Below the pieces are notes generated by a model, which was not told the DNA's origin, ran no database searches, and saw only the letters and a program-made list of their open reading frames with translations. A stretch of 64,000 nt of DNA from Thalassospira indica (GTDB lineage: Bacteria > Pseudomonadota > Alphaproteobacteria > Rhodospirillales > Thalassospiraceae), in the NCBI RefSeq assembly GCF_003403095.1, contig NZ_CP031555.1, forward strand, positions 3,474,001-3,538,000, given 5' to 3'. Position 1 is the first letter of the stretch, and each line of letters opens with the position of its first letter. Positions 51,878 through 62,300 of the stretch are shown here, piece by piece. A program made the translations under genes and the position numbers.

Positions 51878-53254
51878 ATGACTGAAACTTCCAAATCCCC
51901 GGCATCACAGGGGAATACAAGCCTGTATCGCGCTGTCTGGCGCTGGCATTTTTATGCCGGTCTTCTGATCCTGCCCTTCATGATCCTGATGGCGATCACA
52001 GGGGCGACTTACATCTATCGCGATGAAATCGATGACTGGTATCACGCCGACCTTAAATTTGTTGAGGCATCATCCAAAACGCCCCTGCCGATAAGCCAAC
52101 AGATTGACGCGGCCCTTATTGCTGTTCCGGGCAGTGCCGCCAAGGTGATGCCCCCGGCAAACCCGGATCGCAGCAGTGAAATCGTTATTGCCACTGAGGC
52201 CGGCGGGCGCGAGGCGGTTTACGTTGATCCTTATAACGGTGACGTTCTGGGCCATATGCCAGATCGAACTACCATCATGTGGGTGGTCCGGCGCATTCAC
52301 AGCCTTGCGGAATTTGGCACCATCCCGAATTACATCATTGAAATCGCGTCCGGGTGGGCGATCCTGCTGGTTTTGACCGGGATGTATTTGTGGTGGCCAC
52401 GCGGCAATCAAAAAGGCGGTGTTGTCAGCCTGCGTGAAACACCCAAACGCCGCATCTGGTGGCGTGATGCCCATGCCGTCACCGGCATCTTCATTGGTGT
52501 TTTCATTATCTTCATGGCCGGAACCGGCATGTTCTGGTCGGTGTTCTGGGGCAAATATGCCAACCAGTTTGCCAACGGCACGCCCAACGGTTATCCGTCC
52601 GGCGTTCGGGTCGACGTGCCGCTTTCGACCATTCCGATGATCGATGCCTTTGGCGACGTAAGTTGGACGAACGAAAACATTCCGCTGCCGCAATCGGTTG
52701 ATGGTGGCAGTGATCCGGTGACAACGCCGAACCCCATCGGTATTGATCAGGCCGTCGCAACCTTTAACGATATGGGGCTGACACCGGGATACGCCGTATC
52801 TCTTCCGCTCACCGAGACCGGGGTTTATTCGGCGTCGATCTATCCCGATGACCTGTCGCTGCAACGGGTCATCCACCTTGATCAATATTCCGGAAGGCCC
52901 CTGATCGATATGGGCGTTGCCGATTACGGGCCGTTTGGCAAAATCATGGAATTTGGCATCAACGTTCACATGGGCCAGGAATTTGGCATCGCCAATCAGA
53001 TCATCCTGCTGGTGATCTGTGCCCTGATCATTTTCATGTCGGTCTCGGCTGGCGTAATGTGGTGGAAACGCCGCCCAGCCGGCTCACTTGGTGTCCCGCC
53101 GATGCCGCGTGACACAAGCAAACTTAAAATGGTCACCGCCATCCTTGCCATTGGCGGCATCATCTATCCGACCGTTGGTGCATCGATGATCGTGATCTGG
53201 CTTCTGGATTATTTGCTGGTCGCCCGCCCGCAACGCAAATTGCGCACGGCGTAA
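51878..53254 (+). CDS. PepSY-associated TM-helix protein
   Basis: 458 aa from the ATG at 51878. Four membrane segments and the stretch AVWRWHFYAGLLILPFMILM, TGATYIYRDEID, then VVRRIHSLAEFGT and WWRDAHAVTGIFIGVFIIFM, match the PepSY_TM family (PF03929). Histidines in the helices (WHFYAG, RIHS, DAHAV) are placed as in members thought to bind haem and act as ferric-siderophore or flavin-dependent reductases at the inner membrane. The DUF2946-like gene upstream is a common neighbour. No TonB receptor gene is in the window. Confidence 0.85.
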   Translation: MTETSKSPASQGNTSLYRAVWRWHFYAGLLILPFMILMAITGATYIYRDEIDDWYHADLKFVEASSKTPLPISQQIDAALIAVPGSAAKVMPPANPDRSSEIVIATEAGGREAVYVDPYNGDVLGHMPDRTTIMWVVRRIHSLAEFGTIPNYIIEIASGWAILLVLTGMYLWWPRGNQKGGVVSLRETPKRRIWWRDAHAVTGIFIGVFIIFMAGTGMFWSVFWGKYANQFANGTPNGYPSGVRVDVPLSTIPMIDAFGDVSWTNENIPLPQSVDGGSDPVTTPNPIGIDQAVATFNDMGLTPGYAVSLPLTETGVYSASIYPDDLSLQRVIHLDQYSGRPLIDMGVADYGPFGKIMEFGINVHMGQEFGIANQIILLVICALIIFMSVSAGVMWWKRRPAGSLGVPPMPRDTSKLKMVTAILAIGGIIYPTVGASMIVIWLLDYLLVARPQRKLRTA

Positions 53255-53309
53255 CCCCTGCTATCTCGTCGTGGTCCGGATTACGTTCGGGCCGCGACTT
53301 TCCAACGTT

Positions 53310-55235
53310 CTAGTCCTCGACGATATCCGCATCAATATCATGCGCGATCGCCAGTCGAAGCGCATTGAGGATGGCGATGATATCAATGCCTTCCTGCAAT
53401 AGTGCACCCGCGACCGGGGAGATATAGCCTGCCGCGGCAAAGCCCATGGCGACGATGGAAAGCACCATGCCGCCAATCACGCTTTGCAAAAGGATGCGGC
53501 GCATGGCCATGCTGATGTGAAGCAGCTCGTCAACAGTGACAAGGGATGCTTCGGGGATCACCGCACCGGCGGCATCCGCCGTAACCGCACTTTCCTTGCC
53601 AAAGGCGATGCCCACGGTGGCAACAGCCAGTGCCGGCGCATCGTTGATGCCATCGCCCATGAACAGGGTTGGGGCCTTGGCTGTTTCTTCGCGGACGATC
53701 GCGACTTTCTGTTCCGGGCTTTGCGATGCCAGGCTTTCGGAAATACCGAGCAATTCGGAAAGATAGCTGACCTCGCTTTCGCGGTCGCCCGACAGCAGCA
53801 TCACCTTTTTGAAATGATGGATGTCGCCAAGATGACCGACGAAGCTTTCGCCCTCTGCGCGCGGGGTATCGTGGAAGCGGAACGTCGCGCCATATTTGCC
53901 ATCGACCAGCACCACGCATTCAAGTCCGGCGGCGGTATCGGGCAGAAGGGCTGCGATCTCGGGGTCGGATTTCATCAGCTTGTTGCGGTGGGTCACGGCA
54001 ACTTCATGGCCATCGACCTGCCCGCTGAGCCCCTGCCCCGGTTTTTCCGAGGCATGATTGACTTCATCAAGCGGCAGTTTGCGATCCCGCGCAGCATTCA
54101 AAACCGCCGAGGCCAGCGGATGCTTGGAATAACGTTCAAGGCTGGCGGCCAACCGCAAAACAAGATCATCGTCCATGTCTGGCCCGGCCACAACCTCCAC
54201 CAGTTCCGGTCGGCCATAAGTCAGCGTGCCGGTCTTATCGAAGATCGCCGTTTGGCAGGTTGGCAAGCGTTCCAGCACCGTGGGGTCGCGGATGACGATG
54301 CCGCGTCGGGCGGCGATTGAAATCGCACTCATCACCGTGATCGGAATGGCGATCAGAAGCGGACAGGGTGTCGCCACCACCAGCACCGCCAGAAAGCGCG
54401 ATGAATCGTCACTCAGATACCCGACCAAGATCGCAAACAAAAGCGCTGCCGGGGCAAACCACGCGCCGATCTGATCACCAAGACGGCGAATGCGCGGGCG
54501 TTTCTGTTCGGCCTCGGCCATGACATCCATGATCTGGGCGTAACGGGAATCCCGCGCGCGCCTTTCCGCCCGAATGATCAGGACCGCCTCGCCATTGATC
54601 GCGCCCGACAGCACATTGGTGCCCGGTGCCTTGCCGACAACATAGGGCTCCCCGGTCAGATAGCTTTCATCCATGCTGCCATGGCCATCAACCACAATGC
54701 CATCGGCAGGCGCGGTTTCATGCGGAAAGACCGCGATCAAATCGCCAATGTCGATCTCGTCAATCGCGATATCCGTAATCTCGCCATCGGGGGATTTGCG
54801 ATGCGCGACACTTGGCATGCGCTTGGCCAGGGCATTCAGGGCCGAGGACGCCTTGCGCATGGCAAAGCCTTCAAGAACCTGCCCGCCGGTCAGCATCAAA
54901 ATGATCAGGCTGACGGCAAGATATTCCGCCAGCACCACACCGGTGACAAAGGCAATGGCGGCCAGAAAATCAGCCCCCATTTCCCGCCGCAAAAGCTTGA
55001 TTACAAGCTGCGCCAAAATGGGGATGCCACCGATCACGAACAAAACCAAAAGCGGCAGGTCTGCGGTGCGTTGGCCCAGCATCATGTCGGGTAGACCAAC
55101 AGCCTCGGGAAACATCAGGATAAAATGCCCCGCCATCGCAAGCAGGGTAATGATCAGAATAGCGCGGTTGAGGACCGGGGCGGATAAGGCATCATCACAC
55201 CGTTCAAGAACACCAACTGGTGCCGTGTTTGCCAT
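53310..55235 (-). CDS. P1B-type heavy-metal ATPase with TPCP motif
   Basis: 641 aa. P-type ATPase motifs are complete: TGEP in the actuator (about 190), membrane motif ATPCPLLIAIPI (about 288), DKTGTLTYG with Asp333, SKHPLAS in the nucleotide domain and GDGINDAPA (about 527). There is no N-terminal metal-binding domain. The membrane motif is TPC rather than the CPC of copper and zinc pumps, which places it near the P1B-5-like group, whose substrates are debated (nickel or iron suggested). The acid-resistance-like hdeD gene lies 27 bp upstream, in the same operon. Confidence 0.85.
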   Translation of the reverse strand: MANTAPVGVLERCDDALSAPVLNRAILIITLLAMAGHFILMFPEAVGLPDMMLGQRTADLPLLVLFVIGGIPILAQLVIKLLRREMGADFLAAIAFVTGVVLAEYLAVSLIILMLTGGQVLEGFAMRKASSALNALAKRMPSVAHRKSPDGEITDIAIDEIDIGDLIAVFPHETAPADGIVVDGHGSMDESYLTGEPYVVGKAPGTNVLSGAINGEAVLIIRAERRARDSRYAQIMDVMAEAEQKRPRIRRLGDQIGAWFAPAALLFAILVGYLSDDSSRFLAVLVVATPCPLLIAIPITVMSAISIAARRGIVIRDPTVLERLPTCQTAIFDKTGTLTYGRPELVEVVAGPDMDDDLVLRLAASLERYSKHPLASAVLNAARDRKLPLDEVNHASEKPGQGLSGQVDGHEVAVTHRNKLMKSDPEIAALLPDTAAGLECVVLVDGKYGATFRFHDTPRAEGESFVGHLGDIHHFKKVMLLSGDRESEVSYLSELLGISESLASQSPEQKVAIVREETAKAPTLFMGDGINDAPALAVATVGIAFGKESAVTADAAGAVIPEASLVTVDELLHISMAMRRILLQSVIGGMVLSIVAMGFAAAGYISPVAGALLQEGIDIIAILNALRLAIAHDIDADIVED

Positions 55236-55262
55236 GCCTTACCCCTTATGTGTTTGTGGTTT

Positions 55263-55832
55263 TCAGGCCTGCGAAACCTTGCCCATCGCCACCGATACCA
55301 TCAGATAGCTGAAACCCGACGACAACAGATTGATGCCAATCAACAAACCAATCGCCCACGTGGCAGAGCTTGGCAGTTCGGCAAAGATCAGGACACCAGC
55401 CAGAACCGAAATCCCGCCAGAAACCAGCATCCATTTCCAACCGGGAAACTGTTTGAGCCACAACGCCATCAGGGTTTCAAAAATTCCGTGCAGCAAAAAG
55501 GCAATCGCCAGCAACACGGTCAGTGTCACGATGCCGCCCTCTGGCATGAAGGCGAGCCAGCCACCAATCAGGGCAAAGACAATCCCCTGCACAACATCAA
55601 GGCTGCGCCGTGTCGGGGTATCGGCATTCCAGGCCCCGTAAAAATGACCAAGCGCCCCAAACAAAAACAGCCAGCCAATCACGGTTTTAAAGGCAATTGT
55701 CGTGACAAAGGGAAAGGCCACCGCCAGCACGCCCAGGATCAGCATCACCACGCCGACGTTGCGCAGCCGTTTGCGCCCCTTTTCCAAAAGGCCACGCATT
55801 TCCGGCGTTCCGTCATTAACGATCAAGGTCAT
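55263..55832 (-). CDS. HdeD-family membrane protein
   Basis: 189 aa from the ATG at 55832 (AGGAG upstream); the longer frame to 55901 is not supported. Six membrane segments in three hairpin pairs (VGVVMLILGVLAVAFPFVTT, GIVFALIGGWLAF, GGISVLAGVLIFAELPSSAT) match HdeD/DUF308 proteins, linked in E. coli to acid resistance at high cell density. It is the first gene of an operon with the P-type ATPase. Confidence 0.85.
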   Translation of the reverse strand: MTLIVNDGTPEMRGLLEKGRKRLRNVGVVMLILGVLAVAFPFVTTIAFKTVIGWLFLFGALGHFYGAWNADTPTRRSLDVVQGIVFALIGGWLAFMPEGGIVTLTVLLAIAFLLHGIFETLMALWLKQFPGWKWMLVSGGISVLAGVLIFAELPSSATWAIGLLIGINLLSSGFSYLMVSVAMGKVSQA

Positions 55833-55942
55833 GGTAGGGTGCTCCTGACTGCTGTGGATCGCGGCAATATCAACCTGAAATTGCTGCAAATTATAGCCCA
55901 TCTAACGCCTGTCGAATAGGACAAGTTCCCAAGGGGCTGATC

Positions 55943-56848
55943 TTAGCCGCAGGCCTTCGCCGCCGTGATCAGGCGTTCTGCCACCGCACGCACAGCCGGG
56001 CGCTGGTCATAGGCCGGCTGCACCAAAAACGTCGCAAGCGGGCTTCGAACCGGTGCGAAAGGCAGCATGATCAGGTCGTGATTTCCAATTGCCGTGCGTG
56101 CAAACGGCAGGCGGGCCAAAATCACACCAAGCCCGGCATCCGCCGCAGACAGCCCGACACTGTAATCCTCGAACCGGCGATCAGATGGCTTGGGCCGATA
56201 CTTGACCCCATGTTCGGCCAACCAATGCCGCCACCCGGTCGCGTCGCTGTCATTTAAAAGCGGAAGGTTGGCAATTGCATTTGCATCAAGGCTGTGCGGA
56301 TCGCGCCCATCCAAAAGCTTGGGCAAAATCAGCGGCACCAGATCGTCGGCAAACAACAAGCTTGATTTGGTGCCCGGCCATTGTCCCTTGCCACAGCGAA
56401 TGGCGATGTCGGTCTGCCCGCCATCGAAATCGGCCAGCCGTTCGGTAATTTCAAGTTCAAGCCGCACATTCAGATCAAGCTCGATCTCGGGCACAAGCTT
56501 AAGAAACCAAATCCGGGCATAGGATGGCAGCAAACTTATTTTGATGACATCCGGTCCACGGCGTTGCCGCCAGGGCTGCGCGCCTTGCGATAAAAGATCA
56601 ATCGCCGCCTGGGTTTCGCGCAAAAACCGTTGCCCATCCGGGGTCGGACGCACCCCGCGCCCATAGCGTTCAAACAAGTCATAGCCAAGCCATTGTTCGA
56701 CCTGCGCAACATGGCGGCTGATCACGCTATGCGTCACACCCATTTCACTGGCGGCGGCCGAAAAGGACCCGTTGCGCGCCGCGGCCATCACCGCGGGCAA
56801 CAGCGCAAGAGGTGGAAGAGAAAGGTCATTGCTGTGCACCATATGCAC
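55943..56848 (-). CDS. LysR-family transcriptional regulator
   Basis: 301 aa, GTG start at 56848 with GGGGA 6 nt upstream. The N-terminal winged HTH (ALLPAVMAAARNGSFSAAAS, VTHSVISRHVAQVEQWLGYD) and a GcvA-like substrate-binding domain follow (LADFDGGQTDIAIRCGKGQW). It is divergent from an EamA exporter gene 96 bp away, the usual arrangement for a regulator and its target. The inducer is unknown. Confidence 0.85.
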   Translation of the reverse strand: MHMVHSNDLSLPPLALLPAVMAAARNGSFSAAASEMGVTHSVISRHVAQVEQWLGYDLFERYGRGVRPTPDGQRFLRETQAAIDLLSQGAQPWRQRRGPDVIKISLLPSYARIWFLKLVPEIELDLNVRLELEITERLADFDGGQTDIAIRCGKGQWPGTKSSLLFADDLVPLILPKLLDGRDPHSLDANAIANLPLLNDSDATGWRHWLAEHGVKYRPKPSDRRFEDYSVGLSAADAGLGVILARLPFARTAIGNHDLIMLPFAPVRSPLATFLVQPAYDQRPAVRAVAERLITAAKACG

Positions 56849-56944
56849 ATCTGATCCCCAAGCTATGTTCTATGTCAACATTCATGATCGCGCTATCAGC
56901 AAGACAGAAGACAAATTCATTCGCATAGAACGAGGGGAATGCTG

Positions 56945-57835
56945 ATGTTCTCACAAGCCACTTTGGGCCTTACCTGCGCCCTGATTACGGTTCTGTCCTG
57001 GGCGGCCGCCTTTCCGCTGATCGGGGTTGCGCTTTCTGGGCTTGATCCCCTGCCCCTTGCCGCGGTGCGCTTTGCACTGGCGGCCTGCCCGGCTGTGATC
57101 TGGCTGGCGATCAAACGCCCGGAAATGCCCAAGCTGGTTGATCTTGCAAGGCTTGGATTGGGCAGCGCACTTGGCATCAGCATCTATAACTGGTTGCTCA
57201 ATACCGGGCAGCAGACGGTATCACCGGGGGCGGCAAGCTTTATCATCAATACGCTTCCGATCTGGACGGCAATGCTCGCGACAGTGTTTTTGCGCGACCG
57301 GTTCGGGATTGGTGCCTGGATTGCCACTGCACTGAGTTTTTCCGGCGTGGTCCTGATCGCTGTTGGTCAACCGGGCCCGATGCGTTTTGGCAATGGCAGC
57401 TCTTTGATCTTGCTGGCATCCATGCTGTCAGCAACCTATTTCGTTCTGGTGCGTGGCGTCATTGCGCGCTACGGCCCGGCCACCTGCACCTGCTGGACGC
57501 TTATTACCGGTGCGCTGTGGCTAACCCCGTGGTTGCCCGACGGGATGGCGCAAATCAGTGTGGCTTCGGTTTCGGTGATTTCGGCGGTGTTGTTCCTTGG
57601 ACTTGTTTCCGCATCGCTTGGCTATGCCACCTGGAGCATTGCAATCGGCCATTTCGGCCCGGCATCGGCGGCAAACTTTTTATATCTGGTGCCGCCCATT
57701 GCGGTGGCGCTTGCATGGACTCTAAGCGGGATTGCGCCTGATATCCTGACCCTGATTGGTGGCATGGTGGCGATAACCGGCGTGGTTATGTTGCGCATTT
57801 CCATGGCAAGATTGGCGCGTAAGGCAACCGTCTAA
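56945..57835 (+). CDS. EamA/DMT-superfamily transporter
   Basis: 296 aa; the ATG at 56945 has a GAGGGG site 7 nt upstream, better than the ATG at 56939. Ten membrane segments form two EamA repeats (about 8-140 and 150-290): AFPLIGVALSGLDPLPLAAV, then SPGAASFIINTLPIWTAMLA in the first, GLVSASLGYATWSIAIGHFG and LVPPIAVALAWTLSG in the second. These proteins export amino acids or metabolites. Probably controlled by the divergent LysR gene. Confidence 0.85.
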   Translation: MFSQATLGLTCALITVLSWAAAFPLIGVALSGLDPLPLAAVRFALAACPAVIWLAIKRPEMPKLVDLARLGLGSALGISIYNWLLNTGQQTVSPGAASFIINTLPIWTAMLATVFLRDRFGIGAWIATALSFSGVVLIAVGQPGPMRFGNGSSLILLASMLSATYFVLVRGVIARYGPATCTCWTLITGALWLTPWLPDGMAQISVASVSVISAVLFLGLVSASLGYATWSIAIGHFGPASAANFLYLVPPIAVALAWTLSGIAPDILTLIGGMVAITGVVMLRISMARLARKATV

Positions 57836-57976
57836 TCAAGGGTGTGCCGGGCCTGACCCGGCATATCAGAACGATTATAAAGAAAAACTGATAACTGGTT
57901 CACAATTCGATGCTTTGACATGGGGGTTTCAAGGGTCTATCAAATTCCAGACCTTATCCAATCTGGATGGAAACCC

Positions 57977-58423
57977 GTGTATTTCACACCGCTCAACAGC
58001 TTGGTTGCACGACGCACCCTGTCACTTTGTGTGGCGTGGCTGTTGCTGGTCAACGCGCTGTTTTTCGGGTTCATGCACGCGCCTGTCGCCCTTGAAACCG
58101 TGCCGACGTCGAACACGGAAGTTTCCCAGACCTATGTCCCGCTGATTATCTGTACCGCAAATGGCATAAAAACCATTTCGGTCCCGGCCGACCTTGCCGC
58201 AGATCGCACTGCCAATCCGCACAGTTCCGACGCCTTTGATGGCTTCCAGTGCGCAAGCTGCGGCCTTGGCAACCATGTGGTCGGCATGCCGGTTGAACCT
58301 GAATTACCGCTGATCCATCGGATCCGGCTGTCTAATCAGGTCACTGCCCTTCACATTACGGCACGTCTGCACGATTTCTGCCCGATTGCCGCATCTCCGC
58401 GCGCGCCGCCGGTCGCCATCTGA
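57977..58423 (+). CDS. DUF2946-like exported protein (copy 2)
   Basis: 148 aa from the GTG at 57977; an ATG at 57920 in frame would add 19 residues not present in the paralogue. Shared features with the protein at 51290 are FGFMH after the membrane segment, PLIICTANGIKTI, the CxxC motif FQCASCGLGNHVVGMPV, and ALHITARLHDFC ending in SPRAPP. Metal binding by the Cys and His residues is plausible. Unlike copy 1 it has no PepSY partner; a Crp-type gene follows. Confidence 0.6.
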   Translation: MYFTPLNSLVARRTLSLCVAWLLLVNALFFGFMHAPVALETVPTSNTEVSQTYVPLIICTANGIKTISVPADLAADRTANPHSSDAFDGFQCASCGLGNHVVGMPVEPELPLIHRIRLSNQVTALHITARLHDFCPIAASPRAPPVAI

Positions 58424-58624
58424 CCGGATTTCCAAGCACTGTCTTTCAGGTCCTTGTTGGCTGTTTTACGCCACAACTGTTTCTGACGGACGTGGTTCTA
58501 TCCGATCATCATCCCATGCCAGCCGGTAAAACCGGCAACTTCCGGGGACATCCCGGTTCACAGACTGGTGTCGATACGCGACGGCATTGCCGCGTATCAG
58601 TAAGTTTGCCAATGGGAGATCCCC

Positions 58625-59269
58625 ATGAACAAAGACGACGCCTTGCTTGTATTGGAAAAACTTGCCGAACCCGCCGTTCTAACTTTGCCATCCGATGCCA
58701 GCATCGGACATCACAGCCAGGACCACACTTATGTTTACATTGTGCAGTCCGGGCTGGCGCTCCGCTGCAAATACACCGAACAGGGGGAAAGACAGGTCTG
58801 CCGGGTTTATCGCCCCGGCGATCCGATCGGCCTTGAAATGCTGGCCGTGACCGACCCGTCGCTGGTGATTGAAACCATCGCACCGTCGGTGATCAAACGC
58901 ATCCCGATCCAGCGGATCCGTCTTGCCCAGCAAAATGACGCCCGCACGCAATCAGCCGTGACATCGCTTCTGGCAAGCGAGGTCATGGATGGTCAGCAGC
59001 TTAAGATCAGTTTTGGCACCGGATCGGCCATGCGCCGGATTTGCCGGTTCCTGTTGTGGTCTGCCCACAATGATCTGGTATCGCTGCCCAACCGTGAGAA
59101 GCTCGGCAATATCGTTGCGACCACGACCGAAACGGCCAGTCGCATGATCGCCAATCTGAGGCGTGAGGGTGCAATCATCCGAAACCCGCGCATGCCATCA
59201 ACCATGCGGATTGATCGCGACAAGCTGTGCAAGGTTGCAGGCGACCCGCAACAACAATCAGCGGCATAA
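58625..59269 (+). CDS. Crp/Fnr-family transcriptional regulator
   Basis: 214 aa. An N-terminal cyclic-nucleotide-type beta barrel (YIVQSGLALRCKYTEQGERQ, YRPGDPIGLEML) is followed by a C-terminal HTH_Crp (NREKLGNIVATTTETASRMI, NLRREGAIIRN). The N-terminal cysteine cluster of FNR is absent, so it is not an Fe-S oxygen sensor; the effector is open. A GGGAGA site precedes the ATG, and a terminator follows. The 200 bp upstream show no gene but contain small hairpins. Confidence 0.85.
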   Translation: MNKDDALLVLEKLAEPAVLTLPSDASIGHHSQDHTYVYIVQSGLALRCKYTEQGERQVCRVYRPGDPIGLEMLAVTDPSLVIETIAPSVIKRIPIQRIRLAQQNDARTQSAVTSLLASEVMDGQQLKISFGTGSAMRRICRFLLWSAHNDLVSLPNREKLGNIVATTTETASRMIANLRREGAIIRNPRMPSTMRIDRDKLCKVAGDPQQQSAA

Positions 59270-59296
59270 CTGGCCGTCACGAACATCAAACAACAA

Positions 59297-59330
59297 ACGC
59301 ACCGGGCTACCGTTCCGGTGCGTTTTCTTT
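59297..59330 (+). terminator. Terminator after the Crp/Fnr-type gene
   Basis: ACGCACCGG and CCGGTGCGT form a perfect 9-bp stem followed by TTTCTTTT, at the convergent junction with the GGDEF-EAL gene. Confidence 0.85.
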
Positions 59331-59350
59331 TGGACCAACACTAATGCTGG

Positions 59351-62300
59351 TTATGAACCAGGCTGGGCAACCGGGAAACGGGCCGGCGAGGTCAGGTTGG
59401 CCTTAAGCAGACTTTCCATATCGCTGGCACTGATCGGCTTGCTGAAATAGAAGCCCTGAACTTCATCGACACCTTCGGACGCGATATGTTCAAGCTGGGT
59501 TTCGGTTTCAATGCCTTCGACATTGACTGCCATACCAAAGGATCGCGCCAGGAATACGACCGCACGCACAATCGCAGCATTGCCATCGGAACTGTCGATA
59601 TCAATGATGAAGGACCGGTCGATCTTGATCTTGTCCACCGGGAAGCGTTTGAGATAGGCCAGTGACGAATACCCCGTCCCGAAATCATCAATCGCAATAC
59701 GAATGCCCTGATTTCGCAGGATACCGAGCGTGATGGCGGCTTCGCGCGGATTGTCCATCACCGCCCCTTCGGTCACCTCGAACTGCAACTGATGGGGATC
59801 AAGTTCAGTGCGCGAAAGCACTTCGCCGACACTTTCAATCAGGTCTTCGTGGCGGGCCAGTTCAAGCGGCGAAAGATTGACCGATATTGTCAATTGGCCA
59901 TAACCCGCATCGCGCCATGCCTTGGTCTGATGGCAGGCCCGGTTCAGTACCCATTTGCCAATATCGGCAATGATGCCCATGCGTTCAGCCACCGGGATAA
60001 AATCAACCGGGCTGACCTGCCCACGTGACGGGCTAAACCAGCGGACCAGTGCTTCCATGCCGATGATGCGATGTCCGACGATATCAATGATCGGCTGATA
60101 GAACAGCTCCAGCTCGTCATTTTCAATCGCGTGGCTCAGATCGCGTTCCATCGCCTTGCGTTCCTGAACCTCGACCTGAAGTTTCGGTTCAAAGAAGTGA
60201 TAGCGATTGCGCCCCTCGGCCTTGGAACAATAAAGCGCCAGATCGGCATTGCGCAGCAGGTCCTTTTCGTCGCGACCATCCTGCGGATACATGCAGATCC
60301 CGACCGAGGTCGATGCCTGCACTTCATTGCCATCAAGCATGAAACGTTCGGAAATGCGTTCGATCAGCCGCTGGGCGACAAAGGTCACTTCCTCGACCGA
60401 GCCGGGCTCGTGGATCAGAACTGCGAATTCATCACCGCCAAGACGCGCGACCACATCCTCGTTGCGCAGGCAAACCCGCATGCGTTCGCCAACCCCCTGC
60501 AAAAGAAGATCGCCAATCGGATGGCCAAGCGTGTCGTTAATGTCCTTGAAGTTATCAAGATCAAACATCATCAGGACAAAGTGGCAGCGTTCGCGTTTGC
60601 TGCGCGCAACTGCGGCTGCCAGGCGTTCCTGGAACAGGGTCCGGTTCGGAAGCCCGGTCAACCCGTCGTGATGAGCAAGGAACTGAATGCGGGCTTCGCT
60701 GCGTTTGCGATCGGTAATATCAGTGATCGATCCGTCAATCAGGGTCGGACGGCCCTTCTCATCGCGGACAAGACGGGCATTTTCCTCAACCCAGATGATT
60801 TTGCCGTCTTCACGGCGCATCTCGGTTTCAAATCCCTGTACAATCCCGTCGCGCAGCAGCCGGCCGATAAACCGCAACCGATTGACCGGGTTCAGATAAT
60901 GAAACGCCCAGTCATGCTCCTTGGCTATCAGGCTTTCGACCGCGTCATAGCCCAGAATGGATGCAAAGGCCGGGTTGGCCGACAGGATCGGGCCAAGTGG
61001 AATACTTTGAAACAGTCCTTCTGCCGAGTTTTCGAAAATGCCGCGGAATTTTTCCTCGGCATGGCGGAGTGCCCGTTCGACCGACAGTTTTTCGGTCACG
61101 TCCTGACCGATACAGATCACACCGGCAACATCGCCATCTTCGCCGAAATGCGCACGGGCATTCCACTGCAACAGGCGGGTTTCCCCATCCCGGCGTTTGA
61201 ATGACAGCACTTCATCCTTGATGATTTCGCCCGACAGCAACCGGCGCACCGCGGTGCGGACCCGCACGCGGTCGTCTTCAACCAGCAAAAAGTCAAAGAA
61301 GTTCTGACCTGCGGCCTCCATCCAGGAATACCCGAACGTCCATTCACATTCGCGGTTATATTCAAGAATACGCCCCTCGGCATCAAGGAACAGGATCACG
61401 CTGCCCGCGGTTTGCACCAGCGCGCGATAACGTTCCTGACGCCGACGCAGATCATATTCCGCCTGCCGGTTCTTGGTGATGTCGGTGATGGTAACGCTAT
61501 AGCCCAGCAGCATTCCGCCTTCGCCACGAATTTCGGTGGCATTGACCCGCACCCAGATCTGGCTACCATCGGCCCGGCGCATTTCAATATCGCGGGCCTG
61601 AACACCCTTGCCGGATGCAAGATCGCGACGCAGCTGAATGCGGTCGCTGTCACTGGCATAAAAGGTTTCGGGATGGCGAAAATAGGCCTGGGTCACTTCG
61701 CGCACGGAATCATAATTGAACAGTGACGCGGTTTCTTCGTTCACATTGGTAATCGTGCCTTCGGCATTCAGCTCGATAATACCGTGCACCGCATGTTCAA
61801 GGGCTCGGCGATAGCTTTCCTCGCGCGTGCGTTCCTGACCAAACAGCACCAGACAACCCGAATTTTCCAGCGTGATATATTGCCACTGGAAGAACCGCTG
61901 CCCGTAATGGACGGTGCGCGGGCTGTCGGTGTCAAATTGCGGACCTTCGTCACTGACCAGCGGGCGCTGGTCGCTTGGATGCATCAGATCAAGCGGAGAT
62001 GCCATGCCCATTTCAAGGGCAAGCTGCTCTGCCGCGCAATTGGTGCTGCGCAGGCGACCGTTGGTTTCCACCAGCAAAACCGGTTGCGGTGAAATCAGCG
62101 ATCCGATGCCCGATGAAACGGTGGCTTCAATGGTTGTAAAGCGGATATAGGTGCGCCGACCGATGCTCAGCTTCCAGCCGAACAACACACATGCAGAGTC
62201 CCGGAACCCGCATTCGATATAATGGTAGCCGCCAATATCAAGAAGCCGTCCGGAAAGTTCGGCAAGCGGTTTCGACAGACCTTCAACTGCGTCCGGAGAA

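Noticed and set aside
60071..61204. Long plus-strand frame (377 codons) opposite the GGDEF-EAL gene
   Set aside because: Antisense shadow; the minus-strand reading contains intact GGDEF and EAL motifs.
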